Source: JAMQKA01 sp034521835
GTDB taxonomy: Bacteria > Bacteroidota > Rhodothermia > Balneolales > Balneolaceae
DNA length: 64,000 nucleotides
Direction: 5' to 3'
NCBI GenBank assembly: GCA_034521835.1
Contig: JAXHMA010000006.1
Location: 620,001 to 684,000, forward strand
Shown: positions 1-10,749 of the stretch, one piece after another
Numbering within the stretch: position 1 is the first letter of the stretch
Layout of the letters: the number at the start of each line of letters is the position of its first letter
Program-made: the position numbers and the translations under genes
The notes under the pieces: generated by a model
The model's database searches: none
What the model was told of the DNA's origin: nothing
Seen by the model: the letters and a program-made list of their open reading frames with translations, nothing else

Positions 1-182
1 AAAAAGCGGTCTAAATTATTTAAAATTGAGCATGTTATAACTGAATATGAAAAAATTCTAAACCTTTAAAACATCTGGTAATTTAAATTTTCACCATATT
101 TCTACTTTTTATCATCTCAAAAAGCTCTTTGATGATATTGGAGAATGTAAATAATACTTGAGGCTAAAATTTATTTTTAAAG

Positions 183-1283
183 CCGTGTTCAAGTGACTAA
201 TGCAACACAGCGGTGTTTTAGGGTTTGTTGGATAGGATTAAGGTAATCAAATTTTCGAATGGGTCGAAAGTTCAGGTACTCCTCGACGCTGTTGATGCGC
301 TGGGGAGAAACCTTTCGCAGATCGGTACCCTTCGGGAAGAACCGCCTGATCACCCAAATGCGGTTTTCCACGGTTCCTTTGTCTTGGGAGGTATAGGGCC
401 GGGTAAAGTAGGTGTCAGCCCGGAGGGCTTCGGCAACATCTTGGTGACGAGCAAAGGCTTTGTCGTTGTCAAAAGTTAACGTTTTGATGAAGGCTAGAAG
501 GAATATCCGAAAGCTGATCGATGATGGCCTGGGCCATTGGCTGGGCTTTCCTCGAGGTAACTTTCTCGGAGTTTGGTGAGCAGCGTAGTCCGGTCGGTCA
601 GTACCAGCAGGGCTGATTTATGGGCCTTGCCCATCATCAGATCGACCTCAATATCGCCCAAGCGGTCTCGCTGTTCGACCACATCGGGACGCTCGGTGAT
701 AGGAACCCGCCCTTTGATTCGGCCCCTGTTGTCCTGCCGGTTACCCCGTTTGGCCTTACGACGACCGTGTTTGAGATGCTTGTAGAGATCCTTGTCGGTG
801 GGATCTCCAGTAGCGTTTGGCTTTCCAGATCCACTGGTAGAGGGTCTCATGGGAGACTCCATCGAAGCCCAGCACGCCCCAGCGGCCGCTGATCAGCTCC
901 GGGGAGAGCTTCTCGGTGGTCAGCCACCGGCGGGCTTGGTCTTTGAGATCGTCGGTAAACCGCCGGTGTTTGGGCTTATCCCGGTGGCGCCGGTCGGTGA
1001 ACTGCTGGGCGAGGTCAGGGCAATACTGCTTGTCCTGGGAGCCATCATTGGCTACATTGCGTTTGAGCTCCCGACTGATGGTCGACCGATGTACGCCGAT
1101 AGTCCGGGCAATCTCGCTTTGGTTATGGCCCGCATCGAGTAGGGCTTTGATCTGATGACGGTTTTCTTTGCTGAGTTGGGTGTATTCTTGCATGAGCAAC
1201 ACGAATATAACCCGCTTGGCCGAAGACCACAGGGGCGCGCCCCTGAGGTCTTCCTACGTGTTGCACTTATTACTTGAACTCAG
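183..1283 (-). mobile_element. IS30-family insertion sequence
   Basis: The element is bounded by imperfect terminal inverted repeats at 187-208 and 1258-1279. Their outer block GTTCAAGT and inner block TGCAACAC match exactly and are separated by a variable 6-base core. A single transposase reading frame lies between them on the minus strand. IS30 elements move by a DDE transposase and make 2-3 bp target duplications; no clear duplication can be judged here. The element lies next to a polysaccharide gene cluster. The inside is frameshifted, so it is probably inactive unless the indels are sequencing errors. Confidence 0.85.
189..1202 (-). pseudogene. IS30-family transposase, frameshifted
   Basis: The N-terminal helix-turn-helix reads GHNQSEIARTIGVHRSTISR. 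The DDE core follows: LGDIEVDLMMGK carries the first Asp, TFDNDKAF the second, and GTVENRI the Glu. The C-terminal PVRKFNYL-type block appears as RPIRKFDYLNP just before the stop at 189. The protein must be read through about three frame changes, near 835, 545 and 480. All catalytic residues are present once the frames are joined, so the element is either recently inactivated or intact with sequencing indels. The total length of about 337 residues is normal for the family. Confidence 0.85.
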
Positions 1284-1350
1284 GAAATATTAAGTTGGAA
1301 TCAAATAATCATTATTCATCAAGTACGAAATCCATAATCAATAATTTTCT

Positions 1351-2343
1351 ATGATGAAATATCTTATTACAGGAGGGGCTGGTTTCATAGGGAGCCACTT
1401 GGCTGATCGACTACTTAAGGATGGACATGAGGTATCTGTAATCGATAATTTATCAACAGGTAAACTTGCGAATATTGATCACCTGGATGATAATCCGAAA
1501 TTTAATATCAAAGTGGCAAGTGTATTGGATTATCACTCATTAGAACAATTAGTTATTAACTGTGATAGAATTGTTCATCTGGCAGCAGCAGTAGGTGTAA
1601 AACTAATCATGGAAAAACCGGTAGAAACGATTATTACAAATGTTCGAGGAACTGAGAATGTATTGAAGTTAGCAAGTTACTATGACAAAAAAGTTTTGAT
1701 TGCTTCTACTTCAGAGGTATATGGAAAATTACTGCAGGAAAAAAATGGTATTAAAAAATTAAGTGAAGAAGGTGATTGGCAATTAGGCCCAACAAGTAAG
1801 CGCAGATGGGCTTATGCTTGTTCAAAGGCAGTAGATGAATTTTTGGCAATTGCATACTATGATGAAAAGAAATTGCCGGTGGTTGTAGCTCGTTTCTTTA
1901 ATACAGTAGGTCCTCGTCAGACAGGGACATACGGGATGGTAATTCCAAATTTTGTGCAAAATGCTCTGTCAAATAATACTATTATGGTACATGGAGATGG
2001 GCAGCAGACGCGCTGTTTTACTTACGTAAAAGATACAGTAGATGCTATCGTCAAGTTGATTGATGAACCATCGGCTGAAGGCGAGGTTTTCAATATTGGC
2101 AGCAACGAGGAAATATCTATTAATGATCTGGCTAGAAGGGTTAAGAAATTAGCGAACAGTAAATCAGATATAGATCACATTCCCTATGGTGAAGTATATG
2201 GGGAAGGATTTGAAGATATGAGGCGGAGAACCCCTGATCTTGGCAAAATTAAGAAGACTATTAACTATGAAACAAGATATACAATTGATGATATTCTAAT
2301 AAATGTGATCAGATATTTTAGAAATGAGGTTCATATTGCTTGA
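1351..2343 (+). CDS. NAD-dependent sugar-nucleotide epimerase/dehydratase
   Basis: Intact 330-residue extended short-chain dehydrogenase. The N-terminal Rossmann motif is GGAGFIGSH, followed by the acidic end of strand 2 (VIDNLSTG). Catalytic elements are STSEVYGK around residue 123 and the YxxxK motif YACSK around residue 158. The ARFFNTVGPRQ segment and the C-terminal RTPDLGKIKKTI block resemble the UDP-glucose 4-epimerase / UDP-glucuronate decarboxylase branch. The exact substrate cannot be told. It is probably cytosolic and supplies a sugar nucleotide to the polysaccharide genes that follow. It starts 67 bases after the IS30 end, so its native upstream partner may have been cut off. Confidence 0.85.
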   Translation: MMKYLITGGAGFIGSHLADRLLKDGHEVSVIDNLSTGKLANIDHLDDNPKFNIKVASVLDYHSLEQLVINCDRIVHLAAAVGVKLIMEKPVETIITNVRGTENVLKLASYYDKKVLIASTSEVYGKLLQEKNGIKKLSEEGDWQLGPTSKRRWAYACSKAVDEFLAIAYYDEKKLPVVVARFFNTVGPRQTGTYGMVIPNFVQNALSNNTIMVHGDGQQTRCFTYVKDTVDAIVKLIDEPSAEGEVFNIGSNEEISINDLARRVKKLANSKSDIDHIPYGEVYGEGFEDMRRRTPDLGKIKKTINYETRYTIDDILINVIRYFRNEVHIA

Positions 2344-2439
2344 TCTTAATAAAGACTATTCAAAATTGATTGCCCTCTACTTTCTTAACCTCATTGCATT
2401 GACGCTATGTATAATATTTGTCGGGTGGATACATATGCC

Positions 2440-2750
2440 GTCACATTCGAGCCTTTGATCGACTGATCAGCATAGATGGCCAGACACTTGCGAGGTTAAA
2501 ATTATCTACTACAGTTAGGCCCGGAACCAACGCCCGTCATTGAGTTGATCGGCGAAAAATCCATGTTCCATAACTGGTTGGCCCGCTCAGGAAGAGACGC
2601 TGCCCGCAGATTCAACTCTTCCAGCTTGTAGAGCCGGCAGGTGCGCTTGTGGGTGACTTCCCGGCGCAGTACGTAGATGCCGCCAGAACCCGGAGCGGAC
2701 CCGCGCTGCCCAGCCGCTCCGAAAAACCGAATTGATCGGTCAGCCACCGG
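2440..2750 (-). pseudogene. IS3-family (orfB) transposase remnant
   Basis: The minus strand encodes a degraded piece of an IS3-type integrase-like transposase. It reads HKRTCRLYKLEELNLR, then NQLWNMDFS, matching the family pattern HKRVYRLY..LNLR and N..WSMDF. In a shifted frame a short LTVVDNF block follows, the usual continuation after the first catalytic Asp. The fragment has lost both ends and has several frame changes. Base composition is clearly more GC-rich than the flanking polysaccharide genes, which fits foreign origin. It is an inactive relic. Confidence 0.7.
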
Positions 2751-2841
2751 ACTGGGCTAGCTAGCGGCGACGGGCCACCTTATAGCTTTTTTAAAGAATC
2801 TCCTGAAGCATGTGCTTGACTAGGTGTCAATACAGATATTT

Positions 2842-3582
2842 CTAAAGAATAAAGTACACTGATAAGGTGGCAGCCATATTGTGCATTTTGAACGAAAATG
2901 GAGAAGTATTTCCTTGATATTCGGAGGCATCAAATACCGAGTACATGGCTCGTGCTTCAAATCCGATTTTACTCCTTAAACCATGTTCAAAACCCAGGCC
3001 AAAAACCAAGCCACCGTCATAACTTTTATACTGATCGGTAACATTATTTTGGAATTCTCCCTCAAATGAGATTCCCACCGGATCTCCAATATTAGTCCCT
3101 TCGAAACTGGCATAGGGAAGGTATCCGCCATAGATTCCTCCCGTTATGTGATACGTTGTTTTTGGATACTCTCGACCATATACTGTTCGTTCTTCTGGTA
3201 CAGTAGAGAACTGTAGCAGAAGTGGCATTTGAAGATAGAGAAACCTTGTTCTGCTATCGGTTTGAAACTCGAATCCTCTCAGATCGAAAGACTCATTATA
3301 GCGGGCTCCCAAAAGGATGAAGGACGGTTCCGTTTGCAGGCGTACTGATTCACTAAGTTGTTTCCTGAGTATAAATCCTCCCTGAAATCCTGTAACGACC
3401 TTTGGGGTATACGTCAGGTCTATATCATCGTCTATGAATTTAAATTTGTTGGTGTGCGTACTTATGTTCATCCCACCCGTAATTCCAAACTCTATGCCCT
3501 GAGCTTTCGTCTGATTCGGTATTGCTGAGATAAACCAAAAGAGTAAACATATGGGTAATAGTCGTAGCTGAATGCTGTTCAT
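2842..3582 (-). CDS. Outer-membrane beta-barrel protein, PorT-like
   Basis: About 246 residues. The start at 3582 is chosen because it places a classical signal peptide (MNSIQLRLLPICLLFWF, with cleavage after KAQ) at the N-terminus; an ATG ten codons upstream is also open. After cleavage come alternating short beta strands with glycine-rich turns (FGITGGMNIST, TGFQGGFILRK, YLQMPLLLQFS, GLGFEHGLRSKIGFEARAMYS), the typical pattern of the PorT/outer-membrane beta-barrel family. It ends in aliphatic/aromatic residues (YFIL). It points opposite to the sugar genes around it, so it may not be part of that pathway. Specific function unknown. Confidence 0.7.
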   Translation of the reverse strand: MNSIQLRLLPICLLFWFISAIPNQTKAQGIEFGITGGMNISTHTNKFKFIDDDIDLTYTPKVVTGFQGGFILRKQLSESVRLQTEPSFILLGARYNESFDLRGFEFQTDSRTRFLYLQMPLLLQFSTVPEERTVYGREYPKTTYHITGGIYGGYLPYASFEGTNIGDPVGISFEGEFQNNVTDQYKSYDGGLVFGLGFEHGLRSKIGFEARAMYSVFDASEYQGNTSPFSFKMHNMAATLSVYFIL

Positions 3583-3865
3583 ATTATCTGTCTTTGTAAA
3601 TTTGACATACAATGTCGTCTGAAATTTAGTGCTGTCTCTTGATTTAATTCTAGATTATCGAGTGTAAAGATAAAAAAATGATTTTACTGAAAGCATTAAA
3701 AAGATGTAATTCCTAAAAGTTATTAATAATCACAATAATCCGTAAATTTTAACACAGTAAGATTAATGTAATGTATCTTTCTTGATTGAACTAAAACATC
3801 AGGAAATTATAAGAGAGCTGGATGCTAATCCATAGCAGATAGCAAAAAATTTGAAAATAGCATAA

Positions 3866-5082
3866 ATGAACTATTCAAATCCGCGTATCTATCTTTCCTC
3901 ACCTCACATGGGTGGTGAGGAGCTTGACTATATCCATGATGCATTTAATAAAAACTGGATAGCTCCACTGGGTGCCAATGTGGATGGATTTGAGGAAGAT
4001 CTGCAGGCCTATACCGGAAGAGATCATGCTGCTGCTGTCACCTCGGGAACAGCAGCTATTCATTTGGCACTAATTCTGTGTGGAGTGAACCCCGGGATGA
4101 GGTAATTTGCCAATCGTTTACTTTTACAGCCACTGCCAACCCAATTAGGTATCAGGGTGCTACACCCGTCTTTGTTGATTCAGAGCCTGAGACGTGGAAC
4201 ATGGATCCGGAACTGCTGGAACAAGCTATTGTAGACAGGGTAGAAACCAATGAAGCAGAAAAACCCAAAGCCATAATATTGGTACACCTTTATGGCATGC
4301 CTGCCAAAGTTGAACCAATACTTGAGGTCGCCCAAAAATACGATATACCCGTTATCGAGGATGCAGCCGAAGCACTCGGTTCTTCTATAAATGGACGTAA
4401 ATGCGGGGCTTTTGGCCTGTTTTCAGTATTGTCATTTAATGGAAATAAAATTATCACAACTTCCGGCGGCGGGGCTCTGCTGAGTGATGATGAACACTTG
4501 GTGAAAAAGGCGCGTTTTCTGGCAACCCAGGCCCGGGATGAAGCACCACACTATGAACACAGTGAGCTCGGCTATAACTATAGAATGAGTAATATTGTGG
4601 CCGGCATAGGACGTGGACAAATGAAGGTCGTCAATCAACGGGTGAAAGCAAGGCGATCGAACTATGATTATTATTTTCAGCAACTGGATGGCAGTTGGCT
4701 TCATCCTGGAATTGAGCTTAGGACATTCGCGAGCCAGAGGAACTCTAATGCAGGAATTTATTTTTTAAAAGAGCCTGAAGGATATTCCAGTAATCGCTGG
4801 CTTACGACAATACTAGTGAATCCGAAAGAAACTGGTGGAGTGACAAAAGATGACTTATATAACGAGCTGGAGAAAGAGAATATAGAAAGCCGTCCGCTAT
4901 GGAAACCAATGCATCTGCAGCCGCTTTATAACGGGTTCCCATATTACGGAAATGGCGTGTCAGACGCATTATTCAAGTATGGGCTCTGTTTACCTTCAGG
5001 AAGTAATTTGAGCAATGAGGATCGATCACGAGTTGTTGGAGCGATTAAGAAAGCTTTGAACCAGAAAGCATTCAAGAGATGA
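3866..5082 (+). CDS. DegT/DnrJ/EryC1-type sugar aminotransferase, one frameshift
   Basis: PLP-dependent aminotransferase of about 405 residues that normally adds an amino group to a nucleotide-linked 4-keto sugar. Visible marks are VTSGTAAIHLAL (PLP phosphate region), EVICQSFTFTATANPI, IEDAAEALGS (Asp that pairs with the pyridine nitrogen), and SFNGNKIITTSGGGAL with the Schiff-base Lys. The opening IYLSSPHMGGEELDYIHDAF resembles PglE/SpsC-like UDP-4-keto-6-deoxy-GlcNAc aminotransferases. A single missing base near 4085 splits the frame; restoring one G gives CGVEPRDEV. Together with the PglF-like dehydratase downstream it would form the first two steps to a bacillosamine- or 4-amino-sugar nucleotide (inference). 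Confidence 0.85.
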
Positions 5083-5535
5083 TTCTGGATTAGCAAACTT
5101 ATAGTTTTGGTACAGTCTGAAAAAGTGCGTCCAGATGATATTTCTCCAGCTTTATTATAGGAATATAGTTTGCTTTAGGATTAAATTTTGAACCTGTACA
5201 TACTGATAGTTTAAGCGGGTAATTTTTACGCGACAAACTGAGTAAAAATTACTCGATATCTTCAGACTAAATATATTCATTTAAAAAAAACTATAGCCAG
5301 AAAAATTATGAAATATAAAACCCCTAATAGGATATCTGAAAACACTTTTATCATTAAATATGAGTGTGATTCATGGGATTGGCACAACTTTTGTAGTTAC
5401 ATACATAGATAATTTGTTTGTCATGGAACAACTCTTTTTAAAAATTGTTTACAAACATGACATCAAGGGAAAAGGCATTAAAATGCATATTTTAGTTATA
5501 AATTAAATTTACAGGGCTAAAGTAGAGAGTTTCTG
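5083..5535 (+). other. AT-rich intergenic region with no gene found
   Basis: About 450 AT-rich bases between the aminotransferase and the PglF-like gene. No reading frame with recognisable content was found in any frame. It probably holds the promoter for the downstream dehydratase-Wzc unit, but I cannot point to a convincing box. Confidence 0.5.
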
Positions 5536-7454
5536 ATGAAAATTGAATCTTTAAATAAGAAGTACAAGTATTTAAACAAGTTTACAAGAGGCCTGTTCTT
5601 CTTGGCAGGCGATATTTTTTCTTTGCTGTTTTCTGCAATAGTGGCTTACATAACGCTATACCCATTTTTATCCTCTGCGCGGCCTTTCCCTGTCGAGCAT
5701 ACTTTTATCATCATTGGATCAGTGCTGATGGGATTGGCTTCCTTCAGTATGTATATGGTAAAATGGCGACACATGAGTTTGAGAGATCTGGTTAGGATCT
5801 TTCTGGGAATTTCTGTTGGAGGAGCGGGTTCGTTGGTTATTTCGCATTTATTCATCGAGATGGGAAGTTACGAGTATGCATTCACTACGTTTTTCTTATT
5901 TCATGCAGTGCTGTCCATAGGGAGATTGAGCACAGAGATGTCATCAGTTGCTCCATTCACCTCAAGAAGAAGAAGGATAAACACACGATTATCTTTGGTG
6001 CTGAGAGTGAGGGAGAGCAGATACTTCGTGACATTCTAAAAAATGATCATTGGGGCCTGTCTGTACAAGGAATTTTTGACGACCGGGTAATGTCGGGTTT
6101 ACTCTTACATGGAGTCCGAATTTTAGGCGGTAAGGAAGAGATGATCGAGCATATTCGGATGTATCCTGTGGATCTTCTGATTGTTGCTTTCCCTGAAATA
6201 CCGAAAAATGAATTGAAAGAGATTATTGATGAAATTAAAGGCATCCGTCCAGAGATGGATATCAAAATATTGCCATCCTTTCACACATTAACGGATGACC
6301 CTGTAAGCGTAAAGCATATACGTGATATTAGTATTGAAGATATCCTTGGCAGGGAGCCTGTAAAAATTGACATGAACTCAATAAAGGCCAGTATAACAGA
6401 AAAGACCGTTTTAGTGACCGGTGCTGGGGGATCAATCGGGAGTGAACTGGTACGGCAATGCGTAAATCTAGATCCCGCCAGGTTGATAGCACTTGATATT
6501 GACGAAACCGAGCTTTACCACATCCAGAATGAGTTCAAAGGCACAGATATCGAGGTTATTCCGTATGTGGCAAGTGTTACAGATGAGCAAAAAATTGAAC
6601 GGATTCTTGATGAGTTTCAGCCCAGTGTAGTGTTCCACGCTGCAGCCTACAAGCATGTACCTATGATGGAAAACTTCCCGGAAGAAGCGATAAAAGTAAA
6701 TGTAGGAGGAACTCAAGTTCTGGCGTCGTTAGCTTGTAAATATGGAGTAGATAAATTTGTGATGATTTCTACGGATAAAGCTGTAAATCCCACGAATGTA
6801 ATGGGGGCTACAAAGCGTGTGGCTGAAGAAGTTTGCATGGCATATAACGGAACTTGTTCTACCAAGTTTATATCTGTCCGCTTTGGCAACGTATTGGGAT
6901 CGAGAGGATCAGTAGTGCCCCTTTTTATTGATCAAATTAAAGACGGCGGTCCGGTTACTGTAACAGATCCCGAGATGAAGCGTTACTTCATGACTATTCC
7001 TGAAGCGGTACTGCTGGTGATGCAGGCCGGTTCGATGGGTCGGGGAGGTGAAGTTTTTGTGCTCGATATGGGTGAACCTGTTAAAATAATGGATATGGCT
7101 AAACACTTGATTCGACTGCATGGCCTGGAGCCCGACAAGGATATAAAAATTAAAATCACAGGGATTCGACCGGGCGAAAAACTTTTTGAGGAACTATTAA
7201 ACGCAGAAGAGGGCGTACTTGAAACTGAGCATGAAGAAATATACAAAGCTATCTGTAACAAAAAGCTGACTAAAGAAGAACTCGAAGGAAAAATTTCCGA
7301 GTTATTTACTCATGTGCTTAGTAATGGAAGCCACGAATCTGTTCGGTATTTCTTGAAATCCATTGTTCCAACGTACACGTATAAGAAAAAAGAAAAAATT
7401 CAACTTCAAGAAGAGTGGAGTACAAAAGACGAATCTCTGCTAGCTGAAAAATGA
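5536..7454 (+). CDS. Membrane nucleotide-sugar 4,6-dehydratase, PglF/CapD type, one frameshift
   Basis: About 640 residues once one frameshift near 5925 is bridged; the other frame continues IEHRDVIS and then TIIFGAESEGEQIL. The N-terminal part has four membrane helices (residues about 15-135), followed by a Rossmann-like CoA-binding segment. The C-terminal dehydratase domain has TGAGGSIGSELVRQ, AAAYKHVPMMENFPEEAIKV, STDKAVNPTNVMGATKR and VRFGNVLGSRGSVVPLF. These are hallmarks of the UDP-GlcNAc 4,6-dehydratase family (PglF, WbpM, CapD). It makes the 4-keto-6-deoxy sugar that a DegT aminotransferase uses, and such an enzyme is encoded just upstream. Confidence 0.9.
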
Positions 7455-7619
7455 TAGATGGTTTTACTTAAATATGTTCATCCAGCAGAAGAATAAGTTT
7501 GCTTAAATAATGTTAATACAAAAAATTTTTTAACAGTAATTGAACTAGTGTTATTTATAGTATTTCGCTATAAATTGGTTTAAGAAATTATACTAAGATA
7601 TAAGATAAAGGTATCAGAT

Positions 7620-9981
7620 ATGTCCGATTCACTACAAAAGAAGCAATCCCAAGAGTGTACAAGCCGGTAATAACAGGTTCCAATTCATCCCGAACAGTGG
7701 TTTTGAGGGAGATAATAACGATAAAGATGTACTCGATCCTCAAAATATCATCTCTCTTATACTCATGTATAAATGGGTGGTCATGTTATTTCTGATCATC
7801 GGGGGAACCGGGGCTTGGTTTATCGCCAATAGTATCATACCTACCTATGAAAGTACAGGTACAATGATGATTAACGATGGCACCAATAATAATGAGATGT
7901 CCCAGATCATATCGCAGACCACGGGATTTGGCACAAACGCTACTCTGATTAACGAAGTACAAATACTTGGTTCAAGAAAGTTTGCCAGCGATGTTGCAGG
8001 CAAACTTATTAAGCAGGAGCCGGGGGATATTAACGAATTTCCTGTTCTGTGGGTAGAAGAGGAAGACGGAGAAGTGTATAAGGCTAGTCAGGATCTCGTA
8101 GCTACCCGAATCAGAAACAATTTGACTGTAGAACAAACCCAGAAAGAGTCAAATGTTGTTGAATTAAGCTTCCAAAGCGAATCACCTGACGAGGCGGCTA
8201 AGGTTGTAAATCTGGCCATGGAGGTGTATGTGGAAAATTCAACGGAACAAAATAGGGAAGCTACTGAAAAGACCGCTCAATTTTTGGAAAAACAGAAAAA
8301 AGAAATTCAGGAAAAATTAGCAAAATCAGAGCAAAGGCTTGAAGAATACATGGATTCTACTGGGATCGTCAAGATGGATCAACAGGCCTCAGAGTATGGT
8401 AGCAGACCGAGCTAATTTGGAGACAGAGCTGCAAAATGTAAATTTAGAACTTGAGACGACACAGGAAGCAATAGCGAACTATGAAAAACAGCTTGAACAA
8501 TTAAAGCCAGGTCTGGCTCAATCTTTTTCGGAGGCAGTAGGTCCGAGAATCCAAAATATGCAACAGGAACTGGCCCAATATGAACGTGAACGAACTCTCA
8601 TCATCCAAAAAAATCCCGGGGTTTTAGACCGGTCTACACTCCCACAGCGGTTACAATATTTGAATAAGCAAATTGAAAGAGTAAAAGGAGAAATAAACGA
8701 TCTTTCATCTCAACTCTTTACAGATAGTAGTGAATTTGTTGGTATGAATAGTCAGGATAGAGCCCAAAAGGTTGCTGCCATTCAAGAAAATCTTACTCAA
8801 CTGCAAATAGAGAAAAACCAGCTTGAGTCTAGAAGGGAAGCTCTCAGAGAACGTAAACAAGAAGTAGATTCCAGTTTTAATGACCTTCCGAAGGGCATGA
8901 CGGAACTGGCAAAGCTACAGAGAGATGTCAAAATTAATGAGGAACTGTATGTAAATGTTTCTCAACAACACGCTGATTTATCGGTCCTTAAGCAATTCCA
9001 GTTTGGATATGGTCGTATCATCGATACGGGCCGGGTTCCATCTGCTCCAATTAGCCCAAATAAAATATTGATACTGTTGTTTGGGGTAATGATTGAAGAG
9101 AGTATCTCAGCTTTATTCATTACCGTCAAGGAGTTTATGGATAACAGTATCAAAGATGTAGAGCGGCTCAGAACAGTATTTCAGCCAGCCTTTCCCCTTC
9201 TGTGATTCCTTCTTTTGAGAGGATCTCAGAAGGCAACAAAAAAACATTTTCAGTCGGAACAGGTAAGGTTCCAAAAGAAATGGTCATGCTTCAAGGCGGT
9301 ATGAGTTTTGCATCAGAATCTATCCGGCGATTAAAAAATAATATCATCTATCAAAATGGAAGTAACCCGCCCAAAACGATTGCTGTGACCAGTGCAGAAA
9401 AGGGAGACGGGAAATCCACAGTTGCAGCTAATCTTGGTGTAGCTTTTGCCGATGACGGATATAAAACCCTAATAATTGATGCAGATTTCAGGCGACCCAA
9501 GATCAATGAAAACTTTGGGTTGAACGATGCAGCCGGTTTATCAGATTATTTGAATGCCCGAATTTCGATCGAGGAGTTAATTCAGAATACTGATATCAAT
9601 ACTCTAAAGGTGATAACCGCTGGCAAAGATCAAAAAACACTTGAGAAACCTGAGAATATCGGCAGCAGCTTGACATTTAAACAACTGTTAAGAAAAATGG
9701 AAGATCAATTTGATGTCATAATCTTAGATACCCCTCCATTTGGCATCATCAGTGACTCCGTAGCCCTGTTGAAGGATGCAGATTCGACACTCGTGGTGGC
9801 CAGATATCGAAAGACCAACAAAGGGTTGCTATTCAGAACTATTGAGGAACTTGGTCGAATTAACGCTAACGTAACAGACATCATTTTAAATGATTTTGAC
9901 CACAGCAAGGAGTCTGGTCAATATTATGGTTCCGGTTATTACAAGTCGCTGAGTGAAAACTATGAAGCCTATGCCAAATGA
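7620..9981 (+). CDS. Wzc-type polysaccharide chain-length regulator / tyrosine autokinase, frameshifted
   Basis: Inner-membrane protein of about 785 residues controlling capsule/EPS polymerisation and export. The N-terminal Wzz domain starts with LMYKWVVMLFLIIGG (first membrane helix), has long coiled coils in the middle, and a second helix near ILILLFGVM. The kinase domain has Walker A SAEKGDGKST, Walker A' LIIDADFRRP, Walker B VIILDTPP and a C-terminal tyrosine cluster (YYGSGYYKSLSENYEAY). The start at 7620 (MSDSLQKK) is preferred because the frame upstream of 7765 continues as FIPNSGFEGDNNDKDVLD; a frameshift near 7650 joins them. Further shifts lie near 8395 and 9195. The phospho-Tyr phosphatase (Wzb) is not in the window. 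Confidence 0.88.
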
Positions 9982-10069
9982 GGTTGATGGCGACCTCGAC
10001 AGGTTTGGGTGTTATTCAAAAAATAAAATATCATCGTAGTAAGCTTATAATTGAAAGCAAATATCTAAA

Positions 10070-10618
10070 ATGAGTCTTTTTAAAAAGAAATTAATGCACG
10101 AAAAAGTAAAAAAAATATCGCTTATAGCTTTTATCTGTACACTATCACCTTTGCTTGCCAATGCACAATTACCTGAAGGGGCCAGCGACCGTTACATACG
10201 AGTTGCGGAGATAGGGCAGTTGGTTGACTCGGTAAATGTTTGGGGAGATGTCAGCAGCGCCGGTCGCTACCTGATTCCCGTGGAGACTAGCTTGGTGGAG
10301 TTGATCTCATTCAGTTATGGGTATAGCGAGCTTCGCGGTAGAGATGCGAGTATTGACTGGACAACAACTCAGATTGAAGTTAAAGTATCACGCTACAACG
10401 AGAATGAGAAATTGGTAGATGTAGCATACTTTAGATACAGGTATGAAGATCCCGAACCGGTTGAGATGTTTGAATTTGACTTACAGAATAATGACATCGT
10501 CACACTGCAGGTGCGGAAAAAACCCTCATTTACAGATTATCTGAATGTTATCGCACCCACACTAAGTCTAATTGCCACATCAATATTGTTAATCGAAAAT
10601 CTAAGAGGGAATAGGTAG
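10070..10618 (+). CDS. Small SLBB-like periplasmic protein with C-terminal membrane helix
   Basis: 182 residues. The signal peptide (KKISLIAFICTLSPLLANA, cleaved before QLPEG) is followed by one SLBB-like unit, VNVWGDVSSAGRYLIPVETS then LVELISFSYGY. That is the pattern seen in Wza-type polysaccharide export proteins. The Poly_export domain that normally precedes SLBB repeats is absent. A hydrophobic stretch near the end (YLNVIAPTLSLIATSILLI) may anchor it in a membrane. Its position 88 bases after the Wzc kinase gene suggests a role in polysaccharide export, perhaps as a partner of Wzc or of a Wza encoded elsewhere. That role is inferred from position and the single domain. Confidence 0.65.
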   Translation: MSLFKKKLMHEKVKKISLIAFICTLSPLLANAQLPEGASDRYIRVAEIGQLVDSVNVWGDVSSAGRYLIPVETSLVELISFSYGYSELRGRDASIDWTTTQIEVKVSRYNENEKLVDVAYFRYRYEDPEPVEMFEFDLQNNDIVTLQVRKKPSFTDYLNVIAPTLSLIATSILLIENLRGNR

Positions 10619-10749
10619 CACACATAGTGAGTTGAGGTACATGTAATATGAGAGAGGAAATACAAGAAACCCGTACTAAGCGATGAAAGGTATTTCCTAA
10701 CTTTTTATTCGTGATGATGTGCTAATAGTAATATAAAAAGTAACTCAAA

